This document shows, in pieces, positions 8,229-17,148 of a stretch of 64,000 nt of DNA. Source of the stretch: an uncultured Bacteroides sp. (GTDB lineage: Bacteria > Bacteroidota > Bacteroidia > Bacteroidales > Bacteroidaceae). Numbering within the stretch: position 1 is the first letter of the stretch; every line of letters begins with the position of its first letter. Both the position numbers and the translations under genes were made by a program. The notes under the pieces were generated by a model. The model saw only the letters and a program-made list of their open reading frames with translations. It did no database searches and was not told the DNA's origin. The DNA lies in NCBI GenBank assembly GCA_948847595.1, contig CAQOGY010000001.1, positions 1 to 64,000 of the forward strand, given 5' to 3'.

Positions 8229-10262
8229 ATGAAAATCAATTTGAAACGTGATAGATTAATAGGTGTGCTTCTCATGGCGATGATGTTGGTCGGCATGGAT
8301 GCATCCGCCCAACGTATCCGTGTGCAAGGACATATCACAAACCCGCAGGGGAAAAGTGTGCCGAATGTGAATGTGCTCAATCCTGTCAATGACGAACGTA
8401 TCGAAATGTCCGATGAGGATGGTCGTTATAGCGTATTGGTGGAAAAGAACGGCTCGTTGAAGTTTACATGTGTCGGTTATGAGGACAAGACGGTGAAGGT
8501 GGCAGGAAAACAGATTCTTGATGTTGTGCTGAAAGATGCTGTCATCGAACTGGATGAAGTGACGATTACTTCCAAGGTAAAAGATAAAGTGATTCCGGAG
8601 CCGACGGACATCGAAATCAAAGGTAATTATTTCCATCTGAAAACCCGTGTCCCGGTGCCTAAGGAAATGTTTAACTCGCATCGCCGGTTGGTATTGCAGC
8701 CTTCCATTTATGATGTGACACTCAAAAAACGCCTGTTGATGCGTCCAGTGGTATTCGACGGTGGTACTTACAATACGACGCAAAACCGGATGTACGATTA
8801 TGATTTGGATAAAGACCCTCTGCATGAATATATTCAGGTGAAAACGACTTCTTCGCGCAAGGGAGATGTTATCGCTTATCATGATTCTATATACATAGAG
8901 TATCTGCAACATGATTACCGTGCGGATGTGCATCTTGCAATGGAGAACTATCGGAACATCATTTATCGTGATTCTTTCTCCATTGCACGCGGAACTGTCA
9001 ACCCGCTGCGTTTCCTGGAGTATAAGTTTTCCGCTTTCAATCTGACCGATGAGAAGTATCTTCCGAAACCTGTCATGCAGCTACGGGATACGAAAGGTGA
9101 AGTGAATCTGACATTCTTGGTAGGTAAAGCCGATTTGGACGACAAGAATCCTCAGAACCAAGTGGAACTGAACCGATTGAACCAGGAACTTCGTGCTATT
9201 GAGACGAATCCGGATGCTTCATTGAAGAGTTTCCATATCACGGGTGTGGCTTCGCCGGACGGTTCATATGAAAGAAACTTGCAATTGGCAAAACTGCGTA
9301 CGGACAAAGCATTGGAGCGTATCCTTTCACAACTAGACCCGGAAACGCGCAAGCTGCTTGAAGTGAAATCGGATGCGGCGGTCGCTTCTTGGAAGGAAGT
9401 GGCGGAATTGCTGAAGAAAGACGCTAAACCGGAGATTGCCAAGGAAGTAGAGGATTTAATCAAGCAATACGAATCTGTTCCTTACCGCTTGAATAATGTA
9501 TTGAAATCGAAACCTTTCTACAAGGAAATAGCTGCTACCTATCTGCCTAAACTGAGAAAGGTGCAATATACGTACGGTTATTCAATCTTCCGTTTCCTGA
9601 CTGACGATGAGATTAGGGGAATTTACAACAGGAATCCGAAGGAGCTGACCCGTTTCGAATATTATCGCATGATTACGATGGCGAAAACTTCTGACAAAAG
9701 GGAGAAGTATTGCAGGGAAGCCCTTGAACTTTACGATAACTTTACGTATGCAGCCAATGAGCTGGCAGTGGCGACGATACAGAAAGACGCTCCGGATTCG
9801 CGTATTCTCGAACCGTTTGTCAGCAAAACCGCGCCGGTAGAGTTATTGTCCAATCAGGCTATCGCCTTGCTGCACGAAGGAAAATATACAAAGGCGGATT
9901 CTGTCCTGACATTGGTTCCCGAAGGAGCTGTTTCTGAGGATTTGCAGGCAATCGTACAAGCTTTGGCAGGTTACCATAAAGATGCTTTCGAAAAGGTGGC
10001 GGCTACCAGTCCTTTCAATGAGGTGGTGATGTTGCTGGCGATGAAGAGAAATGAGGAAGCATGGGAAAAGATTTCTGCCATGAATGTGACAACAGCCCGC
10101 GAATATTATGTGAAAGCGATTGTTGCCAACCGTTTGGAGAAAGTGGGTGAAGCTATAATGAGTATCGAGAAAGCCCTTGAATTAGACCCATCCTTACTGG
10201 AAACAGCAAGAGTGGACGGTGATATTATTGACTTGCTGCCGGAAGAGCAGAAACTTAAATAA
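8229..10262 (+). CDS. OmpA-like envelope protein with carboxypeptidase-regulatory domain and helical repeats
   Basis: This 677-aa exported protein has a signal peptide ending near ASAQ (about residue 28). Residues about 31-110 form a CarboxypepD_reg-like beta-sandwich (VQGHITNPQGKSVPNVNV ... LDEVTI), common at the N-terminus of Bacteroidota envelope proteins. Around residues 310-370 there is an OmpA-like peptidoglycan-binding pattern (ITGVASPDGSYERN followed by LAKLRTDKALERIL). The C-terminal third is helical with TPR-like periodicity, ending in AIMSIEKALELDPSLLE. The architecture suggests a periplasmic/outer-membrane anchor that contacts the cell wall. It lies between the DUF3575 gene and the four-unit barrel gene, 30 and 19 bp away, so the three products likely form one assembly. 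Substrate or partner is unknown. Confidence 0.7.
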   Translation: MKINLKRDRLIGVLLMAMMLVGMDASAQRIRVQGHITNPQGKSVPNVNVLNPVNDERIEMSDEDGRYSVLVEKNGSLKFTCVGYEDKTVKVAGKQILDVVLKDAVIELDEVTITSKVKDKVIPEPTDIEIKGNYFHLKTRVPVPKEMFNSHRRLVLQPSIYDVTLKKRLLMRPVVFDGGTYNTTQNRMYDYDLDKDPLHEYIQVKTTSSRKGDVIAYHDSIYIEYLQHDYRADVHLAMENYRNIIYRDSFSIARGTVNPLRFLEYKFSAFNLTDEKYLPKPVMQLRDTKGEVNLTFLVGKADLDDKNPQNQVELNRLNQELRAIETNPDASLKSFHITGVASPDGSYERNLQLAKLRTDKALERILSQLDPETRKLLEVKSDAAVASWKEVAELLKKDAKPEIAKEVEDLIKQYESVPYRLNNVLKSKPFYKEIAATYLPKLRKVQYTYGYSIFRFLTDDEIRGIYNRNPKELTRFEYYRMITMAKTSDKREKYCREALELYDNFTYAANELAVATIQKDAPDSRILEPFVSKTAPVELLSNQAIALLHEGKYTKADSVLTLVPEGAVSEDLQAIVQALAGYHKDAFEKVAATSPFNEVVMLLAMKRNEEAWEKISAMNVTTAREYYVKAIVANRLEKVGEAIMSIEKALELDPSLLETARVDGDIIDLLPEEQKLK

Positions 10263-10281
10263 TGATAATACAGAGTAAACG

Positions 10282-12645
10282 ATGAATATCCTCAGAATCA
10301 AAAATAAATATGTGGCGGTGGCGTTATTTCTGATGCTTGCTGTCACCTTACAGGCACAGGATTATGGTGCATTGCAATATATGTTGCAGAAAAGACCTGC
10401 GAATGAGAAGTTTGAGAGTAATAAGTTCAATGAACATCTCTTTTTCTCTGCCGGTATAGGTCCGTATAGCTTGCTTTCGGGTAAGGAGGCCCAGGACGGA
10501 TTAGGTATGACTGCTCGTCTTTTTATGGGAAAATGGATTACTCCGGTTCACGGACTCAGGATAGGGGTGAACATGGGGTATTTACCGTCGAAAATATATG
10601 ATTCTAAAATAAAGATGGGTGGCGGTAGCCTGGATTATCTGCTGAATATGTCTTCCTTGGCATATGGGTACAATCCGAACCGTCGTTTTGAGTTATTTGG
10701 AATAGCTGGTGTAGAAGCCGGTTATTCTAAGGTTGGTGATAATAGTGAACGTTCTGAAAAATATCCGAATCTGAAAGGTGGGGGTGAATTTTATTATGGT
10801 GCCCATATTGGTTTACAGGGCAATATACGTCTTTCCCGTACATTGGACTTGTTTGTAGAGCCACAGATAGGATGGTATAATGATGTTTTGGCACATAGGG
10901 GAAGTTGGAGAAATTATCAAGTGGGAGGTTCGGTTCTGGTTGGTCTGACATATATGCCTGCCGCTCCGATGGGTACTAAGATTCATTTTGATGAATTTGA
11001 TAACAGTTCGTTCCAGAATCATATGTTTATCTCTTTGTCCGGTGGTATCAGTACCCTGAAAGTTTCGGGAATCAAGAATACAATTAAAGGCTTGGGCCCC
11101 CAGTTCTCTGCCGGAATCGGTAAATGGTTCAGCCCTTCTTCCGGTCTGCGTCTGTCCGGGACGGTCGGTTTTTCGGATACACCTGCCGGTAGTAAGAACA
11201 GATATTTCAAACATATTGATTTGCATGCGGATTATATGTTGAATCTCAATAATGTTCTGTGGGGATATGATGAAGATAGGGTCTTTAATTTAATTGGTAT
11301 TGCAGGAGTTAATCTGGCTGGGACAAAAGGGGTGGAGAATTCTGGCAAGTACGCTCCGGGGATAGGAGTAGGCGTACAAGGAAGTTTCCGTCTCAACCGT
11401 TCCATGGATTTATTTATAGAACCTCGTCTCAATGTTTATCACAAGAGATATGCAGGCGGGTGTGGATTGCGTGGTACAGACCAGCTTGGAGAATTGAATT
11501 TAGGTTTGACTTATCATACGATTGACCGTGCGGCACGTCCGAAGAACGGATTCTCAAACAATCATATCTCAGACAATCTGTTTATGACTTCAGGAGTTGG
11601 TCTGCAAATGTTTTTGAATAAGAAGAATTTTGAAAACCTCAGTTCTTTAGGTCCGCAGGCTTCTGTCTCTCTTGGTAAGTGGCTGACTGCTTATTCCGGT
11701 TTGCGTCTGGTGGGTACGGGCGGGTTCTTTACGAACTATCTAGTTCCCGGTGATATTAAAGAGGGCAGACTCAGACATATCAGCGTCAGTGGCGGTCTTG
11801 ATTATTTGTGGAATATTACGTCTACCATGGACGGTTACAATCCTGACCGTATCTTTGATTTCATTGCTTCTGTGGGTGTCAATCTGGCGTATACCAATAA
11901 TTCAGACCATAAGTTTCAACCAGGCATAAATGCTGGCATACAGGGGCTATGGCATGTGAATGACTTTCTCGGTCTATATATCGAACCGCAAGTCAGAATG
12001 TATGGAGACAAGTTCATCGAAGGAAACTTGGGTTTTATGCAGAAAGATGTATTGGTAGGCGTCAATGCCGGTTTCCATTACCGCTTTGTTCCTTATTCAA
12101 AAGCAGCCAATCGCAGTGTGTTTGATAAGGATGACAAACGTTACTTCATATCAGGGGCACTCGGAATGGGTAGTTTGCTGGTTGGTAACAAGGATTTGGT
12201 GAAGAACGCAGGTGTGGAAGCGAAAGGAAGTTTTGGCAAATGGTACACTCCGCTGTCTGCATGGCGTATCAACGGGACAATCCTGTATAAGTCGAAAGCG
12301 CAGAATAAATTACCTTTGCATTATGCCGGTTTAGGGATGGACTACATGATGAGTTTGGCTACGTTAACAAAGGGGTATAGTTCCGATCATGTGATAGATG
12401 TCGTACCTTTTATGGGAGTCACTGCCGGACTGTCTCGTCGTAACGGAGAGTTTCAGGTAGTGCCGGGACTGGATGCCGGTGTGCAGTTTAAACTGCGGGT
12501 AGCCTCTTCCGTCTATTTGTATGCCGAACCTAAGGTGGGTATCCGTACAGATACATACGATGGTATCAAACAGGGAAAACCTGATTACGTAGCTTCTATG
12601 GTAGGCGGATTGTTGTACAGGTTCAAGATGCCTACTTTCCAATAA
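10282..12645 (+). CDS. Protein of four tandem beta-barrel-like units, unknown function
   Basis: This 787-aa protein has a signal peptide (about 1-25, ending LQAQ) and four homologous units of about 185-190 residues, starting near residues 50, 244, 430 and 618. Each unit contains a strand such as FFSAGIG or FISLSGG, then G-K-W-(I/F/L/Y)-(T/S), a GLR or AWR step, a LDYL or MDYM segment, a GYxxDR-like turn and a D-L-F-(V/I)-EP-type closing strand. Each unit resembles a small outer-membrane barrel of about eight strands. It is last in the DUF3575 operon and is followed by a strong terminator. I do not recognise a named family. Internal duplication of one unit is clear; whether it forms four barrels or one large one is open. 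Confidence 0.7.
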   Translation: MNILRIKNKYVAVALFLMLAVTLQAQDYGALQYMLQKRPANEKFESNKFNEHLFFSAGIGPYSLLSGKEAQDGLGMTARLFMGKWITPVHGLRIGVNMGYLPSKIYDSKIKMGGGSLDYLLNMSSLAYGYNPNRRFELFGIAGVEAGYSKVGDNSERSEKYPNLKGGGEFYYGAHIGLQGNIRLSRTLDLFVEPQIGWYNDVLAHRGSWRNYQVGGSVLVGLTYMPAAPMGTKIHFDEFDNSSFQNHMFISLSGGISTLKVSGIKNTIKGLGPQFSAGIGKWFSPSSGLRLSGTVGFSDTPAGSKNRYFKHIDLHADYMLNLNNVLWGYDEDRVFNLIGIAGVNLAGTKGVENSGKYAPGIGVGVQGSFRLNRSMDLFIEPRLNVYHKRYAGGCGLRGTDQLGELNLGLTYHTIDRAARPKNGFSNNHISDNLFMTSGVGLQMFLNKKNFENLSSLGPQASVSLGKWLTAYSGLRLVGTGGFFTNYLVPGDIKEGRLRHISVSGGLDYLWNITSTMDGYNPDRIFDFIASVGVNLAYTNNSDHKFQPGINAGIQGLWHVNDFLGLYIEPQVRMYGDKFIEGNLGFMQKDVLVGVNAGFHYRFVPYSKAANRSVFDKDDKRYFISGALGMGSLLVGNKDLVKNAGVEAKGSFGKWYTPLSAWRINGTILYKSKAQNKLPLHYAGLGMDYMMSLATLTKGYSSDHVIDVVPFMGVTAGLSRRNGEFQVVPGLDAGVQFKLRVASSVYLYAEPKVGIRTDTYDGIKQGKPDYVASMVGGLLYRFKMPTFQ

Positions 12646-12674
12646 AAAAGCAGATAAGAAAATATTTATAGGTA

Positions 12675-12715
12675 GGGTTGCACAATACTGATTCAATGAT
12701 TGTGCAACCCTTTTT
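12675..12715 (+). terminator. Terminator of the DUF3575 operon
   Basis: A perfect 12-bp stem (GGGTTGCACAAT at 12675-12686 with its complement at 12699-12710) and a TTTTT run lie 29 bp after the stop of the four-unit barrel gene. Confidence 0.9.
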
Positions 12716-12846
12716 GTATTCTATGGCTTCGGGTGGAAAACAACTCTGCTTAAATAAAGTTAAAACAAAAAGCAGGAAGGGGTATTTTGTACTAGCTTTA
12801 CGTAGATGATTAAAAAAATAAGTTTGTCATCCAACTGGTTATTTGT

Positions 12847-15800
12847 ATGAAAGCACCTCATATCCTGCTTGTTTTTCTGTTTTCTGTCTTGTGTTCGGTG
12901 AAACTGAATGCGGAACAATCTCCCTATATCTTTCGTCATATCGGAGTGGCTGACGGTTTGCCCGATAATTACGTGAAAAGTGTGTTTGAAATCCCTGACG
13001 GACGGTTGGGGGTAAGAACTACAGTCTTGTTAAGTCTATACGATGGCAATCAGTTTACCAGCTTTCCTTATAATTCGCGAAGCAGATATCCGATAGCTTA
13101 CCATCATGCTGTTCCCGAACAATATATTGATGTGCATAACCGCTTATGGATGAAAGAACGTGGCGGACTTCATGTCTTTGACTTAACAACCGAACGATAT
13201 ATTGCCAATGTCGATTCCTTGTTGCAGGACTTTGGATTGACTGCCAAAGTCTCCGATATGTTTATTGATTCGGAACAACATTACTGGTTTGTTACTCCAC
13301 AGTCTTCTGTCTATATGTATGACGAAAGGAAGAGAAAGTTGAAGCTGATTTGTGCCAGGGATGAGTTTATTGAATATTACGGAACATTGCAGAATGTAGA
13401 AAGTAAAGGAAACTGTGTGTGGATGATTCATGAAAAAGGTGTCATACGGTGTTATGATACAGAACTAGGACGATTCATCCGTCAGGAGGATTTTCTGATA
13501 GGAAAAATGAATCCGGGTGACCGTGCTGTCATAAAGATGCTGGATAATGGCGATTACTGGTTAATGTGGGACTGGGGGATAGGATATTACAGCAGTCAGG
13601 GAAAGAGATGGCAGGAAGTTTTTACCACTCCGCGGGACAATTATACCATACTGACTTCCATCTGTGTGGACAAGGAAGGCAATGCTTGTGTCGGTGGCGT
13701 TTCTCAAGGTATGTATAGGATTATGCGCCATAATCTGTCCGTTACCCGGATGAGGGACATTCCGTTGCATACAGGTGGAACGATACACAACGATATTCAT
13801 AGCTTGTTCTTTGACTCCGGAAGCGGAGCTTTATGGCTGGGACTTTTCAGTCAGGGGATATGCTATTATCATCCGAGTATGGATAACTTTCCTCTTTACA
13901 ACCGGACGAATACTTATGGGAAATGGAATAATGAAGATGTCTGTGCCTTTGCGGAAGATGAACAGGGAAATATTCTCTTGGGCACTCTTGGCGGGCTTCA
14001 TTTATATGACCCTTCTACAAAGAGAGTGACTGTTCCCTATAGGGAATTAGACCATCAGATTTGTTGGGTGCTTTACAAGGATAGCAAACAGCGTATTTGG
14101 GTAGGAACTTATCAGGAAAATCTGTATTGCATTGACAAAGGTAAAGTAAAGCTGTATTCATATCCGAGCGGAGGCTATCAGCAAGATCCGGACTTCAGGA
14201 ATATCCGCGCTATTATTGAAGATAAGAAAGGGCGCATGTGGATCAGTGTTTACGGTGGTGTAGGAAGTCTGGATGTGAATACCGGTAAAATAACCTTGCT
14301 GGTCGAAAAACATCCTGAACTGAAAGAATATAAAACGGCTGACGCACTGGCACTGGACAATAGTGGCAGACTGATAGTAGGAGCATATAATGGTTTATAT
14401 ATCTATGATCAGGAGACGGATCAAGTCTGGATTCCCGAACGGGACGAACCATCCAACAAACTGTTTATCCATGACAGCAACAAATATAATTGTATCCTGA
14501 ATGACAGTCGCGGCCTGCTGTGGTTCGGCACTCAATATGCGTTGAATATTGTAACTCCTGACAAGCAATTATATACACTTCAGGAAGGGGATGGACTCCC
14601 CAATGCTACCATACAAGGTATACAGGAAGACAATAACCATGATATATGGATTTCTACAATAAACTCTATCTGTAAGATAAAGGTTGACAAACAAGGCGTG
14701 GATTATGTTTTCCACGTCGTATCATTTCCTACCGGAACAGGTTCGCAACAAGATGATTTATTTGATTTCCATTCTTTGAAAGCGAGAGACGGGAAAATCT
14801 ATTTCGGCAGGACAAACGGCTTTAATGCCTTTAACCCGGAGAATGTGTTCTACGATAAATTTGTGAATCATCCGGTTTTCACCGCATTGAAGCTGTTCAA
14901 TACATCCGTTACTCCCGGCATGTACTACAATGGGCGTGTTTTGCTCGATAAAGCGGTAAATTATGCGCGCAGTATCGAATTGGAGCATGATGAGAATTTC
15001 ATAACACTGGATTTCTCCGGTGTAAACTTCTCCAATCCTTCTCATACTTTTTTCCGTTACCAATTGCAGGGATCCGATAAGGAGTGGATAGAAGTTCTTT
15101 CCGATAACGGGCAAGGACGGGCTGTTTATAACAATCTCTCTCCGGGTGAATATGTGTTTAGGGTATCAGCAGCCGGAAATGATAAACTCTGGGGGCCGGA
15201 GTCTTCATTTTCCATTGTTATCCATCCCCCGTTTTGGGAGACATTGATGGCGCGTATCATCTATTTCGTACTTTTTTGCGCCTTGTTATATGGTCTTGTC
15301 ATATATATGAATAAGAGGAACCACCGGAAGTTGGTGGCTATGCAACATGAAGAAGCCCAGCGGCAAAAAGAAGAATTGAACCAGATGAAGTTCCGATTCT
15401 TTACGAATATCAGCCATGAGTTGCGTACCCCGCTGACACTGATTATTACACCTTTGGAAATCTTGAAACGCAAGATTGCGGACGAGTCGGTCAATAGGCA
15501 ACTGAACACCATATACCGGAATGCACAGGAACTTCTGACGTTAGTAAATCAGTTGCTTGACTTCCGCAAACTGGAGATGAAAGGCGAGAAATTGCTTCTG
15601 ATGAATGGAGATTTGGAAGAGTTTGTCACCTCTGTTTATAATAGCTTCTGTCCGGTCGCGGTAGAAAAGGAGTTGGATTTTACGTGCCTGATACCCCATC
15701 AATCACTCTATATGTATTTTGATAGGGATAAAGTACATAAGATTATTAATAATCTTCTTTCCAACGCATTTAAGTTTACTCCGGAAAACGGAAAAGTCAC

Positions 15801-16956
15801 CTTGTCACTTTCCGGGGAAGGGAAAGAAGGCAGACAATATGCAATGATAAGCGTATCGGATACGGGTGTCGGGATACCGGAAGCTGAATTGCCTTATATT
15901 TTTGACCGTTTTTATCAAGTGAGAAATTGGGAGGAGGAAAAGCCGGGCAGTGGTATCGGACTTCATCTTGTCAGGGAGTATGCAGTACTGCATGGCGGGA
16001 AAGTAACAGTTGAAAGTCATCCGGGACAAGGCTCTACATTTACTGTGTATCTGCCGGTAGATTTAAAACCGGAAGGGGAACAGCTTGAAACAGTGGAATC
16101 GAATCCTGCGGAAAGTGAAAGAACGGACGAGACACAGCAAGAAGCCGCTTTCCCGTCACAGGAGAACAGTGATGACCGGAAAAGGCTGTTGATTGTCGAA
16201 GACAACAAGGAATTCCGCACCTTCCTGAAAGAGCAATTGGAGGAATTCTATCAGGTGTTGGAGGCAGGTGATGGTGAAGAGGGGGAACAGTGTGCGATTG
16301 ACAAGAATCCGGATTTGATAATCAGTGACATCATGATGCCTAAGGTCGATGGTATCGAACTGTGCCGGAGAGTCAAGACCAACGTGCAGACATCGCATAT
16401 CCCTGTTATCCTGTTGACCGCACGAACGGCCGATGATATAAAGATTAATAGTTATGAAGTAGGGGCTGATTCTTATATGTCCAAGCCGTTCAACTTCGAT
16501 ATGTTGATGGTGCGCATTGAGAAACTGATAGAGCAACAGGAGAAAAGGAAGCAGGAATTCAGTAAAAACATAGAAGTCAATCCAAGCTTGATTACTATCA
16601 CTTCTGTTGACGAGAAACTTATTCAGCGTGCTTTGGAATATATCGAGAAGAACATGGATAATACAGAATATGCAGTGGAAGAATTAAGCCGTGATTTAGG
16701 CATGACCCGCATGAATTTATACCGGAAGTTACAATCCATCACCGGAAACACCCCTTCCGACTTTATAAAAAGCATTCGTCTGAAACGGGCGGCGCAGCTT
16801 CTTCAGGGAAGTCGGTTGACGATGGCCGAAGTTGCAGACCGCGTCGGATTCAGCTCGGCAAGCTACTTCACAAAATGTTTCAAGGAAATGTTCGGGGTGA
16901 CGCCCACCCAATATGCAGAGATGCATTCCGGGGACGAAAAGCAGGAATATAAATAG
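12847..16956 (+). CDS. Hybrid two-component system sensor/regulator 1 (HTCS)
   Basis: This 1369-aa single-chain regulator is typical of Bacteroides PULs. Order: signal peptide (about 1-22); a long periplasmic two-propeller sensor of Reg_prop repeats (about 24-700); a Y_Y_Y domain (about 715-790); one membrane helix (about 797-820); HisKA with phospho-acceptor H857 in NISHELRTPLT; HATPase with the N box NNLLSNAFKF and DTGVGIP; a receiver with D1161 in ISDIMMP; and a C-terminal AraC-type double helix-turn-helix (about 1260-1362). All catalytic residues are present. Such proteins bind an oligosaccharide in the periplasm and activate PUL transcription. It is transcribed alone and ends at its own terminator. 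Its receiver and DNA-binding parts are close to identical to those of the HTCS at 34411, while the sensor half is clearly more divergent. Confidence 0.95.
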   Translation: MKAPHILLVFLFSVLCSVKLNAEQSPYIFRHIGVADGLPDNYVKSVFEIPDGRLGVRTTVLLSLYDGNQFTSFPYNSRSRYPIAYHHAVPEQYIDVHNRLWMKERGGLHVFDLTTERYIANVDSLLQDFGLTAKVSDMFIDSEQHYWFVTPQSSVYMYDERKRKLKLICARDEFIEYYGTLQNVESKGNCVWMIHEKGVIRCYDTELGRFIRQEDFLIGKMNPGDRAVIKMLDNGDYWLMWDWGIGYYSSQGKRWQEVFTTPRDNYTILTSICVDKEGNACVGGVSQGMYRIMRHNLSVTRMRDIPLHTGGTIHNDIHSLFFDSGSGALWLGLFSQGICYYHPSMDNFPLYNRTNTYGKWNNEDVCAFAEDEQGNILLGTLGGLHLYDPSTKRVTVPYRELDHQICWVLYKDSKQRIWVGTYQENLYCIDKGKVKLYSYPSGGYQQDPDFRNIRAIIEDKKGRMWISVYGGVGSLDVNTGKITLLVEKHPELKEYKTADALALDNSGRLIVGAYNGLYIYDQETDQVWIPERDEPSNKLFIHDSNKYNCILNDSRGLLWFGTQYALNIVTPDKQLYTLQEGDGLPNATIQGIQEDNNHDIWISTINSICKIKVDKQGVDYVFHVVSFPTGTGSQQDDLFDFHSLKARDGKIYFGRTNGFNAFNPENVFYDKFVNHPVFTALKLFNTSVTPGMYYNGRVLLDKAVNYARSIELEHDENFITLDFSGVNFSNPSHTFFRYQLQGSDKEWIEVLSDNGQGRAVYNNLSPGEYVFRVSAAGNDKLWGPESSFSIVIHPPFWETLMARIIYFVLFCALLYGLVIYMNKRNHRKLVAMQHEEAQRQKEELNQMKFRFFTNISHELRTPLTLIITPLEILKRKIADESVNRQLNTIYRNAQELLTLVNQLLDFRKLEMKGEKLLLMNGDLEEFVTSVYNSFCPVAVEKELDFTCLIPHQSLYMYFDRDKVHKIINNLLSNAFKFTPENGKVTLSLSGEGKEGRQYAMISVSDTGVGIPEAELPYIFDRFYQVRNWEEEKPGSGIGLHLVREYAVLHGGKVTVESHPGQGSTFTVYLPVDLKPEGEQLETVESNPAESERTDETQQEAAFPSQENSDDRKRLLIVEDNKEFRTFLKEQLEEFYQVLEAGDGEEGEQCAIDKNPDLIISDIMMPKVDGIELCRRVKTNVQTSHIPVILLTARTADDIKINSYEVGADSYMSKPFNFDMLMVRIEKLIEQQEKRKQEFSKNIEVNPSLITITSVDEKLIQRALEYIEKNMDNTEYAVEELSRDLGMTRMNLYRKLQSITGNTPSDFIKSIRLKRAAQLLQGSRLTMAEVADRVGFSSASYFTKCFKEMFGVTPTQYAEMHSGDEKQEYK

Positions 16957-16977
16957 AAGACGGAAATATATTTGAGT

Positions 16978-17024
16978 AAATCTCCTTTATTGTTCGTAGT
17001 GGGCAATAAAGGAGATTTTTTTTT
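16978..17024 (+). terminator. Terminator of HTCS 1
   Basis: A perfect 15-bp stem (16978-16992 with 17004-17018) runs into a T-run of nine bases, 22 bp after the HTCS stop. Confidence 0.92.
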
Positions 17025-17031
17025 GTGCATT

Positions 17032-17097
17032 TGTTACCAGTTTACCAGCTTCTGTTACCAGTTTACCAACCTTACAGACATGGAAGGCGTAGCTTTG
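17032..17097 (+). promoter_or_regulatory. Direct-repeat operator and promoter of the beta-helix hydrolase gene (site 1)
   Basis: TGTTACCAGTTTACCA occurs twice, at 17032-17047 and 17053-17068, exactly 21 bp apart, placing both copies on the same DNA face. A perfect -7 box TAGCTTTG begins at 17090, 37 bp after the start of the second copy. No good -33 box exists, as expected for an activator-dependent promoter. The same layout recurs at 18875 and 39129. Binding by the HTCS AraC domain is inferred, not shown. Confidence 0.75.
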
Positions 17098-17148
17098 CAA
17101 TTGTCTTCAATAAATAAAATAGATTAAAATATTAAATAGTTTAGTGAA

